A stretch of DNA of 64,000 bases from an uncultured Roseateles sp. (GTDB lineage Bacteria; Pseudomonadota; Gammaproteobacteria; Burkholderiales; Burkholderiaceae_C), in the NCBI RefSeq assembly GCF_945956965.1, contig NZ_CAMFJS010000003.1, positions 124,001 to 188,000 of the forward strand, given 5' to 3'. The notes beneath the pieces were generated by a model. The model was not told the DNA's origin and did no database searches. It was given only the letters and a program-made list of their open reading frames with translations. Both the position numbers and the translations under genes were made by a program. Positions 63,489 through 64,000 of this stretch are shown piece after piece. Every line of letters begins with the position of its first letter. Positions within the stretch are counted from its first letter, which is position 1.

Positions 63489-63692
63489 ATGGACCTCAGC
63501 AACACCGCCCTCGTCAACAATGCCGGCAACTCAAGCGCCGGCACGGTGCAGGCCGCCGCCCAGCTGATGGTCTTGCGCAAGGCCATGGACATTCAAAGCC
63601 AGGGCGCGGTGGAGTTACTCAACTCGGTGCCACCCGCGCCTGCCCTGGCCAGCTCGGGCAATCTGGGCACGCGGCTGAACGTTTACGCCTAG
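63489..63692 (+). CDS. YjfB-like putative motility small protein
   Basis: This 67-residue protein matches the YjfB motility-associated family in its length and in the phrases NAGNSSAGTVQAAAQLMVLR and AMDIQSQGAVELLNS. The role of the family is unknown; in some genomes its genes lie near flagellar or chemotaxis genes, but here it follows ppc by 49 bases. GGGAG lies before the ATG at 63489. The call is by sequence similarity recalled by eye, so it is moderate. Confidence 0.75.
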   Translation: MDLSNTALVNNAGNSSAGTVQAAAQLMVLRKAMDIQSQGAVELLNSVPPAPALASSGNLGTRLNVYA

Positions 63693-63788
63693 GCGGCAAG
63701 CTCAGCAGGCTTAGCGCGGCCCATCAGCCCTGCCCGGGCTGATGCTCAGCCGGCCCATCGGCCGGCGCTCAATCAGTCAAACGATCAG

Positions 63789-64000
63789 TCAGTCCTCACC
63801 CGACTCCGGCAAGTGAATCATGCCGGTGTGGTAGTTGTACTCGAACACCTCGCCGTAGCGCGCCCATTCAATCGCCACCTTGAGCACGCGCTCGGCTTCA
63901 TGCGCGTCCATGCTTTCCTGCAAGAGCTTGAGGAAGGGCTCTTCGCGCAACTCGCCATCGTCTTCTTGCTCCAGGCTGTGGCGGATGAAGGCGGCCAGGG
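63789..64000 (-). CDS. ABC transporter ATPase with AAA-associated C-terminal domain, C-terminal part (partial)
   Basis: Minus-strand frame open to the end of the window and ending at the TGA complemented at 63789-63791. The 70 residues visible include AAFIRHSLEQEDDGELREEP, VLKVAIEWARYGEVFEYN and TGMIHLPESGED, which are typical of the C-terminal AAA-associated domain of nitrate/taurine-type ABC transporter ATP-binding proteins. The ATPase core and its Walker motifs lie outside the window. The substrate cannot be told. Confidence 0.75.
   Translation of the reverse strand, partial: LAAFIRHSLEQEDDGELREEPFLKLLQESMDAHEAERVLKVAIEWARYGEVFEYNYHTGMIHLPESGED

Overview
The window is about 64 kb of dense, GC-rich bacterial chromosome with coding on both strands. 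Gene order and protein families point to a betaproteobacterium of the order Burkholderiales, probably the Roseateles / Paucibacter / Rubrivivax group. The clues are the gmk-rpoZ-spoT run beside greB, hemC-hemD-hemX-hemY divergent from ppc, a PEP-CTERM protein, and a MoxR-DUF58-TgpA cluster. The genus is inferred, since there is no rRNA or other marker to fix it. I see no phage, insertion sequence, CRISPR array or plasmid function; the accessory content is secreted, surface and regulatory genes.

Layout. 1-6 kb: the end of a class I fumarase, a chemoreceptor, a LytS/LytR-type two-component pair, and a TPR protein with a small membrane protein. 6-11 kb: an esterase, a glutathione transferase, a periplasmic binding protein, and an AraC regulator overlapping a membrane protein whose GGDEF motif is degenerate. 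11-16 kb: a TonB-dependent receptor translationally coupled to a two-part beta-propeller phytase, then a PEP-CTERM protein. 16-22 kb: a matrixin-like secreted metalloprotease coupled to a small exported protein, with a LuxR-type TPR regulator divergent from them. 22-26 kb: an operon of a CHASE2-like membrane sensor with a histidine-rich cytoplasmic segment, an exported cysteine-containing protein and a periplasmic M48 peptidase. 26-31 kb: a DUF6502/DUF5666 pair divergent from an IorAB molybdenum hydroxylase, with a long palindrome between them. 31-39 kb: an MscS channel, an HDAC-like deacetylase, and a MoxR-DUF58-TgpA-MltB operon. 39-50 kb: ComEC, RidA-like, DsbB, a UbiH-family hydroxylase, gamma-glutamyltransferase, 3-oxoacid CoA-transferase, an orphan protein, a Sel1/SLT lytic transglycosylase and an SDR. 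50-64 kb: core genes gmk, rpoZ, spoT, greB, a CaiB-type CoA-transferase, two identical tRNA-Arg(ACG) genes, hemYXDC, ppc, a YjfB-like small protein and the end of an ABC transporter ATPase.

How genes work together. The receptor and phytase look like a phytate-scavenging unit. The metalloprotease pair and its divergent LuxR regulator may be one secreted-protease locus. The MoxR-DUF58-TgpA-MltB run joins a transglutaminase-type membrane enzyme to a cell-wall lytic enzyme. The hem run supplies three of the early steps and accessory proteins of haem synthesis. The most unusual parts are the CHASE2-like/exported/M48 operon, the palindrome-bearing DUF6502-iorAB divergon, and the matrixin-like pair. 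Start codons were chosen from family alignment from memory, ribosome binding sites and overlaps; where these disagree the entry says so.
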